DNA of 64,000 nucleotides from NCBI GenBank assembly GCA_002205965.3, contig NADL03000625.1:124001-188000 (forward strand), read 5' to 3'. The DNA comes from Kappaphycus alvarezii (taxonomy: Eukaryota; Rhodophyta; Florideophyceae; Gigartinales; Solieriaceae). A program made the position numbers and the translations under genes. The notes below the pieces were generated by a model, which was given only the letters and a program-made list of their open reading frames with translations, was not told the DNA's origin and did no database searches. Each line of letters opens with the position of its first letter. The first letter of the stretch is position 1. Positions 50,901 through 62,426 of the stretch are shown here, piece by piece.

Positions 50901-51698
50901 GGATTTCTCAAAGCTCAGACCTGTAGTGTGGGGAAGAATCAACACAGCGACGAAACGATACATATCGGATATCGAAAGTTCTTGAAGCGATCCTTGTTCA
51001 TTGCTTCTATGTAAACGGAGACGCTCATTCATCCAGTCGAGCAACTGACGAAACAATCTATTGATCATTAAAAGCACAACTCCACCTCTCATTTGAGTTT
51101 ATCCTTTCACTTCAAGCTCTAAGCGTAGATTGTTGACAACACCCTGCACATACATTCGAGCTCTGTGCTTTAGGAAACTCTCAAAGAGGTCTTTCTTCAT
51201 CAAAATGCTTATACGAGCTGCATCTCACTTGATCCAACCAGCACTTGCATCTTCAGTATTTCTGCCGCTTCTTCGTCGATATTTCGCTCTGCCTCGAGGA
51301 CTTCCTCGCCTCCTGCCTGGAGTACATGAAGATCCACCCCTACCAACTCCCAAATTTGTTCCTGTTCCTCGAGGATGTTGCTGGGAAATATCCGTTACAC
51401 GACGTCTACATCCTCGCACACCACCTCTTCTTCCATTGTTGCTACTTGACCCACGCCCTCTGCCTGCGCTTGGGGTATATACCAAGCCAGAAGTTGCGAT
51501 ACCACCGTGTACACCAGGTAACACAATATATGTAGGTTCAGCTTGATCTCCATCTCCAACGAGTATAGTTGCTCCGGATGGTGCCTGTGCGCTTATTTGT
51601 TGTTCTACGCCAAGCGCATGTTCGTCGACATACCTTTGGACTTCTTGTGCAGCGGAAGGAGCCGGATTGCGCGACGTTGAGTTCACGTATGGGTGCAA
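48000..51698 (-). mobile_element. DNA transposon: DDE transposase-like protein with YqaJ-like C-terminal region, broken
   Basis: Minus-strand pieces in order. N-terminal, 51698-51225: low-complexity Gly/Arg-rich basic stretch (SAGRGRGSSSNN). Then LFESFLKHRARMYV (about 51190) and ISDMYRFVAVLILPHTTGLS (about 51000). Then 50697-50380 with LVTLDDDLHGTRA and DYVVTADRGYGKETL, whose Asp residues fit the first two acidic residues of a DDE fold in the style of piggyBac. After a stop at about 50380 the frame resumes, and 50118-49501 includes RVTAVAVRKHGTEKFSKELW, WIAVPKP, DWFKLRGFRVTGTK and MKRGTANESSVTGAL. The last two resemble the YqaJ-type exonuclease/recombinase motif. Further eroded pieces (REHMARMTHQSIVMRLKFC near 49190) run to a Ser/Arg-rich tail near 48000. 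There are at least five frame changes or stops, so it is inactive. No terminal inverted repeats or target duplication were identified. I recall similar two-part proteins in oomycete and zoosporic-fungus genomes, but could not check. Confidence 0.7.
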
Positions 51699-51699
51699 G

Positions 51700-51960
51700 G
51701 GAGCGAGAAGATCATGAATGGTAGATGCTGGATGATAGTCGCTTTTTGGCGTGGTTTAGAATGGCTGAATGTGGTCGAATATCTAAAATCGAAAGCCTGA
51801 AGTGCTCCCCCAACGTCTTGACTTGAATCCAAAGCACGAAACTGGATCAGATCAATCCATTTACGACAGAAAGGGGTTGAAATTTTCAGCTCCAGAGGGT
51901 TGTAACCTTCACTAAAATGAGCATAAGGCCCTAACCAACAAAATAGTTTTTTTTCCAAAG
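51700..51960. other. Spacer between transposase 5' end and Copia remnant
   Basis: Contains the likely upstream region of the minus-strand transposase. A direct repeat TTCACTTTTGTAA / TTCACTTTTGTGAA lies just beyond it (about 51961-52005). No gene. Confidence 0.35.
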
Positions 51961-53999
51961 TTCACTTTTGTAAATTTATCTTTTTTACTATTTTCACTTT
52001 TGTGAACGTTGTTGGCATTGAGGATATAATTATTGGAATTTAGTTTTCAGAAATTTATTCTCTGAACTCATATTTACCTGGGAAGTACTTTAAATTATTC
52101 CTGGACTTGAATTCGGTCTACAATAAGTTTGGGTCTACAAAAAAGTAACATTGTTGGGATGATCTTTGGTAGATGTTTTACTCTGCTTCCAAACTATAAA
52201 AATTCCTAGGTTATAAATTTTTAGAAAACCTTGCACCATCGAACTTCCCCCATAGATCATCTATTACTAAACTTTTGTTCTATTCATTATTGTTGAAGTC
52301 CTATTTCTACCACTTATTCAATTGAAATGATTTACTACCATAGATCTACATATTGCAATGTTTTTCGGTTATTAACAAAGACAGTATTTATCACCCCTCA
52401 AAAATGGAATTCCTGTAGGACCTTAGATTTTCTACGTGTTCTGATTATAAAAATTCCCAGGAAAAATTTTGATACCGTGAAAAGTAGAAATATGTCCATG
52501 ATTTATTGCCAGCATCAAATTATAGTAAGACCCAAAGATATTATTATTTCTTGTCTTTCAATCCTCATTAGATGGTAAAACTATTGAAATTTCCTAAATA
52601 TTCCATACGCAGATATTCAGTCTTAAAATAGTGAACTAGGTATATGAACGACGTTGGTGAAGTGGGCTTCTTATCATTTATTTAAGACACATTATATAAT
52701 TTTCTAGATCTGGTACATTTTATCCTTGGTGAAAAGGGGTCATTCAAACATAGCGAATCATGGTTTGTTGAGAAAATATCATTTTCTTCTTCTATTGTTT
52801 CTTCTAAATTAATTTTAAGTACTGCTATTATTTTCAGTACTGAATTTTTTGAAATTTTCTTCTACTCAGCGATAATTATACTGGCTGCTGCATATTCAAA
52901 ATAAGATGAGGAACCTAAAATGCAGAAATGATTAATTCTCGAATCAATTAAATATAAGTGAATATCATCTATTATTCGGGAACATGATAAGCTTCATAGC
53001 TCAAGCAAAGTACATGGAGATTCACAGAAATTTATGTTATCAAAGCAACCCAGTATTTCATTTTAAGATAAAAACATCAAGAATGAAACATCCCTCAAGA
53101 ATTTGCTGCACTATAACAAAAATCTTTTTGTGATGGATGTAGATAAATTGGACACCGAACCTACGAAAAAGATAATTGAATGTAACATAAAGTTGTTTTG
53201 CTGACTACTAATCTTAGAAAGAAAACGAGGACAAGTTGAAACAAAAAAATTGGGTTTGAAATATTTCATAAAACTAAGACTGTACATGATTTTCCATCAT
53301 TGCAAATTTATCCAGGCCAAAGGCTTGATGATGGAGCACCGAATAGTGCAACTGGCACAATTGAAGCGATAGTAATTTCTAATGTTATTCTACTCGATTG
53401 GAAATGGACTCCAGGTAATCTTCCTGGATCTGTCTAAAATACTTTCTGACACTAGGACATGGCGACAGTTCTAGTGAGAGAAGACAAGTAATCAGTAAAT
53501 TGTTATAATCAGCTATCTCAAATAATGGACATAAAATAAAAATTACATATATGCTAAATAATGGACCATCGCAACGGGTCGATGGTAAGAATGTTACAAG
53601 GAGATCAAATGCAATTCATATTCATATTCATTCATATAATATTCATATAATGATTTTAGCATTGAACTTAAGTCCGAAAATAGTTTATTCGACTTTATGA
53701 CATTGTTGGGAAATAGTCATAACTGTTACGTGCCTCGGAACACATTCATAAAACATAGTCGTTTACTCTTTCTGAAGACCGACGCAGAGGGCCTACAATC
53801 ATTCAGTAATGTCATCTGCATTTGTAGTCAACTATTGGGATATTCAGGGAACTATCGGCATTCGACCTTATACTCATTCCAGCTTTCATATAAATTCGGA
53901 AATTTCTGATACTAGGCATCCCAAATGAGATGGTGCAAACTGTTAGGATGAGAGAAAGTTGCATTTGTATCGAATTTTTGTTCACTTCATGCGCAAAAC

Positions 54000-55360
54000 A
54001 TGGAGAGAGAAAGCAAAAAAGGACCAATGGCCCTGGAGCTGAGGAGAAGCGGTCCCCACCCATACGGCCAATTTCCGATCAATAAACGGTTTTTTTGTGG
54101 CGCGAGGGTAGTATATTTTAATTGTACTGTACAGCTAATAGTTTGTCCATGGCCTCCAGTCTTCCGACTCTATCGAAAGTTCTCTTCCATCATCAAATTG
54201 TTCCAAATATAACAGTACAAAGAAAAGCGATTCTCGGAAAGGGAAGCACAAAACTATTGAAAAGGTTCGCAAAAAATTATGTTTTTACTCAATACATGAT
54301 CACACGAAATTAGTTTTACAAAGAAATATATGTTAACAATATTTACGAAACACCGCGTATGGGTTTATATATTGTATTCTTTCAAATGATTTCAAAACTT
54401 TTTAATTTTCCCCCAACTAGCTCCAGAAAACATATTTCCAAAACTTTTTCGCAGCATCTAACTAAAACTTTGGTACGAAATAAATATTTTATGTGATAAG
54501 AAGTATCATAATAGGGCTCTTACTGGTAAATTTGGAAATTTTAACATGCAAAATTTAATCTCAGAGACTAGTTCAAATAGTTATTTTCTTAAGTAAATGA
54601 GAAACTTCAATCAATGTTAACATTATTTATTCAAACTTATTCAAGCTTGGAGTTGAATCTGCATTATCCAGTTTGGGCCAGCAGTATGTAATCTAATGTC
54701 ACGAAGATAAAATGAAACTGGAAAACAGTTTTTATAGTTATCATTGGCGCCGCACTATTTTTTAGTAAATGCGAAACCAAAATGAAAGTTATAATTGGAT
54801 AGTTTGATTCCTTGTTTTGGGGAAAAAATCTGCGGCTCATGCACATCACTTACTTTTAAATGTTCATATATACCGTTTATATCTTTTGCCGTTAAATTCT
54901 CTGATGAAAATTCTGTTTCTGGTCCAAATAATATAAAGAAAAATTTTACTAATAGAGATGAAAAGTATTTAAACGCGAAACGGAGACATTTACGCTGAAA
55001 ATTGTCAATGGATCCAGATTTAGAAAGTTTTAGGAGTGCAAAAATAATTTGTTTGCCCATAAATAATCGATTTTTCTGGAAAGTCATTCAGTACTAAGGA
55101 GAACAAATCAAGACCAAGCTGAACTAATCGCTTCGATCCGCTAATGACGAAGGACAGTTCTTTATCTGATTTTCAGGCTCCTTGATCTGATTTGTCTATA
55201 TCTGTGGATGAGAAAAATAATTTGCCCGTAATTCTTTCCAATCGATAGGTTGATAAAAGTACAACACTAAAAATAAAGAATGGTGATAATCGAGAAAACA
55301 TCATAATTCGTACCAAAAATTCCTACAGAGATACTAAACTGTGGAGAAGTATTTTTTGTT
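54000..55360. other. Eroded interior of the second old Copia, no recognisable parts
   Basis: AT-rich sequence where integrase, RT and RNase H would be expected. Open frames of 60-110 codons exist on both strands, but I could match none to the young Copia by eye. Presence here of element DNA is inferred only from the flanking LTR-like repeats. Confidence 0.35.
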
Positions 55361-55365
55361 TGCGA

Positions 55366-55572
55366 CTTTACTATTATTATTACGATAATTATGATCATTA
55401 CGAATGTTCATACTATCATTATAGTTACTGTTTTTATTATTGCAAATGTTCTTATTGCTATTGTTGTCACTTTCATTGCCATTGCTATTGCCATTGCCAT
55501 TGCAATTATCATTATCATTCTTATTCTTATTCTTATTCGAAGTCTCATTCTTATCATTTACATTTATAATTG
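55366..55572. repeat. Imperfect trinucleotide/hexanucleotide repeat (ATT-rich)
   Basis: A low-complexity run built from ATT, ATG and ATTGCC/ATTCTT units, such as GCTATTGCCATTGCCATTGC near 55485. It gives spurious open frames rich in Tyr/His or Ile in two phases. Confidence 0.85.
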
Positions 55573-55994
55573 TGAATCATTGAAGAAAACTTTTGTCTGT
55601 TTTGTTGATTTGAACTGTATTCAGATTTTAAAATATTTTATGAGGCTGAGTTATTTTTCACCCGTAGGCTACAAATATTGGATTAGTGTTTTCAAATAAT
55701 AATTTTCTTTATGATCGCTTACCTTGAAAATAGTTCAATAGTTTTCTCTGGGCCTAAAATGTGACTTCAAAACTTTTTGTACTGTTTACCTCAGTTTCAT
55801 AACATATTTGCCCTGTTCTAAAGAACAAATAGTCATCGGATGTTAGAAACATTCATGGAGCTTCGGGCCGTTGAATTTTGCCCATAGATCATCTGTTATT
55901 AAAATTAGCTTTTTGTTCAATATTATTTGAAGTCCTATTTCAGGCAGAGTATTATTTATTTAAATGAAATTGTTTTCGATTTTTTCTCAAATAC

Positions 55995-56486
55995 GAGGAA
56001 AGCCAAATTAGCTGACACAATGTCCTACGCAATGCTATCCAACGCTTCTGCAAACAAGTGGGCACCTCGGCGCTTGTAGAATACCCGCTCACCTCTTCCA
56101 CCTTAAGCATGGACCTGTACATTCCCGATGCATACGGCCTCGACCATCGCGAGTTCGCTGTGGACGTCACAGTGGCGCATCCTCACACCCAGTCAAGAGT
56201 CCCCCACGGAGCACGGTCCGAAGGCGCTGCCGCCACCCTCGCGGGGCGTGCGAAACACTCGCATTATGGCGAGGTCTGTCGAATACTCCTCCTCCCTGTC
56301 GGCATTGGCGTCTACGGGGCGTTAGGCCAAGAATGTTCCCGGTCCTTCCTCCGTATCGTCGCCCACACCGCCTTACGTCGCAGTACACTCCCCAAGCAGG
56401 AGTTTCACGACCTCACGACGCGATTCGCTTTCTGCTTGCAAGGTATGCAAGCCCGCCAGGTCCTTACACGCCGTATTTTGGAGTAG
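55995..56486 (+). mobile_element. LINE C-terminal PD-(D/E)XK-type nuclease domain, remnant 1
   Basis: A GC-rich plus-strand frame (56058-56486, 142 codons) ends in a natural-looking stop. It contains IPDAYGLDHREFAVDVTVAH, matching the PD...x(D)VTVxxP signature of the nuclease domain at the C-terminus of certain LINE proteins, followed by a Ser/Ala region (SEGAAATLAGRAKHSHYGEV) and an LLPVGIGVYGALGQE stretch typical of the same domain. Upstream codons shift frame near 56060. RT sequence is absent. It differs from the 63.4-kb copy, so it belongs to another LINE subfamily. In the family this domain is thought to cut target DNA. It is a truncated, dead copy. Confidence 0.6.
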
Positions 56487-56689
56487 ATTTATGCATTATA
56501 GCCACCTCCTGCACTGAGGAATGCAACCGTCCTTCATCATTAAAGAGTTCTCCCCCCACCTCTATTTGGCTCTAAGTACTCTAATATTTCTCAGGTTGCC
56601 CACGAACGGTAGTGACGACATGTGGTGACGCAGTGAAGTTTATTTCAAATGGTGGTGTGTATGCACGCAATATTTTGCGCCGTAGAATC

Positions 56690-57415
56690 GCTTGAATTTG
56701 TTGAGTTTTAGTACCCGGATGCCGACGAGATGCTCAGAGACGTCTTACGGATTGTGGCAATCGAGAAAATGGAGACATTCTGGAAAGTTTAAAGAAGTCC
56801 TCACCTAAAAGCAGGCCGCACCGGCATCAATGTCCAATGCTGTCTGCCTGTTGGCTGGGCTCCAGCCCGTTTTCCAGGGAGACGTAGGGACTCTGCTAAC
56901 ATGTTGCTGTGTGAGCATACACCCACCCACTTCAATCCGTAATGGAAAATGCGGCCTCACTTCAGGGGATGACATTACTTTCCAAATATCAAATTACCCA
57001 TCTTTCTGCCCCGTTCTTGGTATTGTGGAGATGGGGAAAAATTGGGGTGTTTTAAAGATTGAAAATATAGGTTAGCCTATGTTCCAAAGGGCATCAAATA
57101 ATTAGTGCAAGTGGAGATTGCGACATGGTTTGGATGAATTTTCGTCAGATCTCCAACAATGACACCACTCACAGTAGTTCTCCTCCCCCATAGCTGTGTC
57201 GGCACACCTTTTTGAGTCGATTGTGGTTGTCTGGAAATCTTTAGGATAGATCCAACAGTAAACCACCCAAATCTTTTCCCTCTTTTCGAGTAGAAGGTCC
57301 AGAGGTCACTAAGATTGAGTAATTGACAAGGCGATCGATCACTTATAAGAATTGTTACCAAATATTCAGTTAAATTTGTAGAAATTGATACGCCGGAAAA
57401 GGTCTTCAAACGAGG
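56690..57415 (+). mobile_element. LINE C-terminal end plus 3' tail, remnant 2 (copy A)
   Basis: MSNAVCLLAGLQPVFQ (56830-56880) matches MSNAGCLMAGLKVAF at the C-terminus of the minus-strand LINE at 63.4 kb. Downstream, 57160-57310 matches the reverse complement of 63290-63440, for example the word TTTGAGTCGATTGTGGTTGTCTG against TTGAGTTGATTGCGGTTGTCTG on that strand. Together they show a second copy of one LINE in plus orientation, with about 250 extra bases between domain end and tail compared with the other copy. Its upstream part is eroded. Confidence 0.7.
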
Positions 57416-57422
57416 GAAGGGG

Positions 57423-57975
57423 TGCAAAATAATTGGGATAGGTAGATCCAAATAATAATAAATAGTTCCAACTTGAATAAATAAATAAATGCCACAATCG
57501 GTCTTAGAATGAATAATGAATAGAAAACCAAATTTAATAATATCTGATCGAGGGGAATATTTCGATAGCCCGAGGATGTAAAAATATTTCTAACAACCTA
57601 GACTACTTATACTCTACGCCAGGGTGAACCTGCTACAAAAATCAGGTGAGCCGTTCAATAATTTTGGTAGACATAATTTAGGCTCAGCAATAATTATTGC
57701 AGTATTTTCCAGGTAAGCAATCATCCAGATAATAATTTGTTGGTAGCATAAATGTAGTAATTATAGCCTGTATAATATAAAAACCCAACTGTAGGACATA
57801 AAATTATTTCACACTGAATTCAGCATAAAATAGTGCCAGTGTAAAATAGATAAAATTATTCCTTGATGATTCATAATAAATATAAATTGTGGGCCTCAAT
57901 AAAAATATTGCTCCACAATTCAGCATCACTGTAGGACACCGGGATAGAGATTAAAATATTTGGTCAATTTTCACA
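57423..57975 (-). repeat. 3' LTR of the young Copia
   Basis: Direct repeat of 62427-62980 with one substitution and one single-base length difference by eye. Next to its inner edge is the polypurine tract AAAGGGGAAGTAG (minus strand). Confidence 0.95.
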
Positions 57976-58005
57976 CTACTTCCCCTTTGAAATATTGAAT
58001 TAAAT

Positions 58006-58875
58006 TTATCCTGTTGACTGAGATGAATCCCGAGATAAAATATTACTCATATCCATAGGTATAGATCCATCAAATAAAAGGAGCTTGAGCATGTCAGATA
58101 CAGGACTGTCCTTTTTTGTGAGCGGGTCGGAAGGATTAATTGAACCAGGTATCCATAGCATTTTCTTGATTTTGTTCGTTTCGAAATTATATCGAATTAA
58201 TTGAACATCCGCTCTAATAGATTTATCTTCAGGCACACGACAAGTAGATAGAGAGCTGAATAGATCTTTTGAATCAACAGCAACATGAAGAGGAATATTG
58301 ATATTTAGAAGTGTACTGTATGCTGCTGCAATAATTTTTCCTTCCTCGATAGCTTCACCAGCAGCCAATATTTCACCAGATGCAATAGATTTAACAGGAC
58401 GCCGAGATAGATGTGAATGCCAATAAATTGTATGAAATATTGAATTACAATTTAAGGAGCCAATTAGCAACCCACCAATACATCCAAGTTGAGCATTTGT
58501 CGATCCGGCTGGTTTTCCTGCATCAGAAAAAACAACAACTGATAAATTGAAATTTCCAGAAACTTCCGGGCGCCGATACGTGCTTGTAGAACCAAAAGAT
58601 TTTAAATTCCGAAGCATAGAAGATTGGATAGATAAATCACGAACCAACGGATTTGACCTTTTCTGTTGTAAATAACTTGCTGTAAAGGCAGACACTGGAG
58701 ATGCAACCATACCCAAATAGACAATTGATCCGTTTAACGAATTAAAAGCAAAGTTTTCAAATGAGTTCATTTCTTCATCAGGTTGTTTTCGACGATTTCT
58801 TGATATTGAATGGGGTTCCAGTCCATTTAGCTTATCATCAGCTGAGACATTAATTTTATAGTCATCAAACTGCAT
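58006..58875 (-). mobile_element. RNase H part of the young Copia
   Basis: This 289-codon frame ends the polyprotein. It carries RNase H-like VVFSDAGKPAGSTNAQLG, GEILAAGEAIEEGKII and DSKDLFSSLS, then WIPGSINPSDPLTKKDSP, the usual Copia C-terminal signature. It lies just inside the 3' LTR. Confidence 0.9.
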
Positions 58876-59840
58876 GATTTTAACTCCATTGAAATAAAAG
58901 ATCCAGGACTATGTACGATTGTACCAAGCTTATATACTTTCCCAAGATCTTGGATAAATTGCTTCTTAATATTTTTTTGTCCAGTAATAAGTATATCATC
59001 GACCAATTTAACAACAAGCAGAATTAAGGATCCTTTTAAACTCATGAAAAATAATTGGGGTATATAAACGACTGATTTCAATCCGAGGTCAAAGAAAGTA
59101 TTATCAGAGTGTATTTGCCATTTTGCATTCGCGTTGACTAACCCATATGAAGCAGACAGTAATAACCAATAGAAGGATTTTTCGGAGCATTCCCGAGGAG
59201 GTCTCACATAAACATCTCGTAATGCTGATCCAGATTGTAAAAATGCAGACTTCACATCAACCTTTGATAAATTCCATTTAAAAATTGTAGCAATTGATAA
59301 GAGAATTCTAATTGCCATCGGAGAACAAGATTCCGAATCAGTTCTCAAATTATTTTTCTCCTTGTCCTCATTTCCATGCGGAGCAATTCGAGCCTTGCAA
59401 TAATATTTTCCATCATCCAAAATTTTTATTTTGTATAAAACGTGACTGGATATTACATTCGAGTCGGGAGGAATTTTTGAAACATGAATTTTTGAACACG
59501 TAGTGAGAAAATTATTTTCTTCCGTATTGTACGCATTTGAAATAATATGAGATGGAAGTCCAGATGCTTGATGAAGTAAAAATTCTTTAGATCCAAACCT
59601 TTTATGATAAAAACTCAGATCTTTTTGTTCAGATGATTTCAATTCCGTTCCAGGTAACAACTCAATTTCATGCGCATCAATTCCATCGTTTTCATCAATA
59701 GGGATATGAATTAAATTTTCAGGGTGCAGGGAACTAAGTTCAGATTCAATCGGAACATGTTCGAGAGATAATATGTTTTTAGATTCTGATAAATTTCCAT
59801 CAATTTCTGATTCATTATATTTTTCGACATCAGTATTCAT
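58827..59840 (-). mobile_element. Reverse transcriptase part of the young Copia
   Basis: Contains YCKARIAPHGNEDKEKNN, VDVKSAFLQSGSALRDVYVR, ASYGLVNANAKW and LVDDILITG, where the YVDD active site reads LVDD. A Ser/Glu-rich linker precedes the RT domain. Similar pieces occur in the older Copia copy at 42-45 kb. Confidence 0.9.
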
Positions 59841-60096
59841 ATTTGGTTAAAATTACCATCATCAGAATGATCGTCAAAATTGTTTTCGCCCACATTCTTC
59901 ACTTCGGTAATATTTGTTTCATCAGAAATATCTTCCACAGAATATTCAATAGACTGATTCAATAAATCATTTGCCTTTTGAATTTGGTATGCTAGTTCAT
60001 TAGATGAAACGGAATGTCGGACATCTTCAATTGCAGCATGTATAAATTTTCCATTGGATCCAGGTACTGTGACGATAAGAGATTTTTTGTCGAATT

Positions 60097-61554
60097 TCAA
60101 TACTGGTTTGGGCGATGACCAAGATCCTCTTTTCTGATTTGGTAGATGAATAAAAATTTCCACAATATCGCCAACATTAATTGGATATCGGTCACAGACT
60201 TTGATTTTAGAATAAGATTTAATTTCCTCTTGGCTATTAGCTCATTATGAGCTTCTCTTAAATCATTTGGTAGACTTCGAGGACCAGAATTATCGATGGG
60301 TCGAGTGTGACCAGTGGCAAGCTCGTATGAAGAAACAACATCATTTCCATATAAATCATTCGATATTTGAAACATTCGAGCAATACGAACCGTATTACTT
60401 GCAGAAGAATCGGATATTTTTAAACGGATATAAATGTCTCTCAATATTTTATGTTTTGACTCAATATAATTTTTGTTATGGCGGCGGGAACCAATAGGAC
60501 AAAACGAAATTCCTCTTTCCTCAAGATAGCTTCTAAAATTATCATTGTCAAACGCCTGATCTCCCATTAAATAGTTAGGGTCCCAAAATGGTGTTAACCA
60601 GAGAGTCTCAATACAATCAACGCAATTTTCCATCCTTAAAGAGGGCACTATTGAACCAGTTGAATACCTGGTAACTGAGTCCATAATGTGAAAAATATCC
60701 AAGTTTTCCACAAAAAAATGATCCACACAAACCAATTCATTAAATCCGCGAGATATAGAGCTTAAAGATACTGCACGAGGATGAGATGGTTTTTTTGTGA
60801 CATCACAAAATTTGCAGGAGTCAATTATGCTTGATAAATATTTTTTGCATTCATCGTCCCATATAAAATTTCTTTGTAACAATAGTTTTATATCATCATA
60901 ATTTGAGTGACCACATACATGTTTGTGAACCTTATTAATTATTTTCTTCTTTTCAGCCCAAGATATATTTTTTGATGTATTGATATTGTTGGAACAAATT
61001 GCTGATAGAAATGAGTTTTCAATAGGTTCGGATGATTGTATAAATATATTTCCAGGTACATAACAATGATGACCATGATCCACCAATGTTATAGAATCGA
61101 TTGAATTATTTGCGGACTCGAACTCGATGCGATTGTCCGTCATATGAATAATATTTGATTTTCTTGTGATATTTCTTCCAATAACCCATTGAGATGATCC
61201 ACTGATTATTAGATGCCTTATTTTAACCTGATTTCCATTGTCTGAAATAGCTGATAAAAATATTGAACCGATCATTTTTCTTTTTTCGCTTGAGTGGTCG
61301 CCATTTCCGTATTGCCAGAAGGGCGTGTCCTTGATACATTCAGGAAGTTCATCAAGAATTCCATTCCATTTCGGTAAAATAAATTTCGAAAGTGCTCGTA
61401 ATTCAACAATACCCATTCCACTATACGGTGCTCCATCATCAAGTAACGGACCTGGGTATAACGTATTTGACGGAGAATCAAGCACCGTTTTTACCATATG
61501 AAATGTTACGGAACCAGAATCATTTTTGTCTTTGATATTTTCTGCATTTCCCAT
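60097..61554 (-). mobile_element. Protease and integrase part of the young Copia
   Basis: The protease is recognised by PGPLLDDGAPYSGMG, and a later stretch gives HHCYVPGNIFIQSS. Integrase follows with the zinc-binding HKHVCGH...CKFC and the catalytic core: VDHFFV, MGDQAFDN and the Glu in NYIESKH, giving D-D-E. Confidence 0.9.
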
Positions 61555-62422
61555 TCTAGATGATGAACCTTTATGATAATTTTTAGCACTCTTGCATTTA
61601 TCTTTTTCATAGGCCCAATGGCCAATTTCTCCACATCGGTCACAAGTTGATTTTGCCTTGAGGCAGCAAAGTCTTCAGGAGATAATCTTTGCTTATTATT
61701 TTTCTTGAAATTTTTCTTTTCTCCGTATGAAATATTTGATTGATTTGAAGAGATATATTTTTGAGCATTTCCATATATTTGATTTGTATTTTTTGGTTTA
61801 TCACATGCACGAATAATAGATGATATTTCTGAATATTTGATTAATTCTAGGATTTTTCCTTTTTCCAAATCGGCTTCTTCATGCTTCGGAGAAGCAGCAG
61901 CCAAAATAGATACTCGCTGGTTTGAATCAATTTTGGAATTAGCCAGGAGCAAAAATGATACCAGTGCTTCAGGTAATTTCGAAGTACCAGTAGATGAATG
62001 AAATCGGGCAATTTGAGCATCAAACCGTGATTCAAAATTTTTGAAAGACTCACTATCACCACGAGTAGTGTGCAATAGATCTAAGAATTTTTGAAATGTA
62101 TCTGATATAGATGATAGAGGATCCACCTTATGAATAGCGTTAGCAATCGCTAATGCACCATTTTCAGACTGAATTTCTGTGTCTGGAATTTTCTTACAAA
62201 TATCAAGAGCTCGTCCAAATAATTGTGATTGTAAGACAAGACCTTGTACTGCCTTAGGAACCTTATTAGAATTTGATGCTGGTAATAAATCATGAACAGA
62301 TTTCCATTTTTGAACAGCATCAAAATATTTTTCTTGAGGTCCTTTACCATCCGTCCAAGGAGCCGTGCGAAGATCCCATGAAAATTTCGGCCTTGAAGGA
62401 ATTTCGGGGCGATCTGGGCCCA
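61506..62422 (-). mobile_element. Gag part of the young Copia
   Basis: The likely start is the ATG at 62422 (MGPDRPEIPSRPKFSWDL), five bases inside the 5' LTR edge. The frame also extends upstream into the LTR but that part is not gag-like. It has the capsid-like WKSVHDLLPASNSNKVPKAV and a UBN2-type body. The adjoining sequence encodes a CDRCGEIGHWAYEKDKC zinc knuckle. Confidence 0.85.
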
Positions 62423-62426
62423 TAAC

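Larger units (their letters stand above)
51980..55990 (+). mobile_element. Second old Copia-type element of the same lineage, broken
   Basis: A repeat containing CATAGATCATCT(A/G)TTA occurs at about 52250-52330 and 55882-55972 and is taken as the surviving core of its two LTRs. Next to the first copy, at about 52390-52530, the DNA matches the gag start of the young Copia (shared GTCCATGATTTATTGCCAGC-like word). The protease region is seen at about 53310-53620 (LDDGAP, then SAISNNGHKIKITYM and GKNVTRRSNAIHI), and a later piece reads NCYVPRNTFIKHS at about 53710. All are in the order and orientation of that element. The rest is too eroded to follow. It is clearly old, with many breaks. Confidence 0.65.

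Noticed and set aside
55360-55699. Tyr/His-rich and Ile/Val-rich open frames
   Set aside because: Both are translations of an ATT-type simple repeat in different phases.
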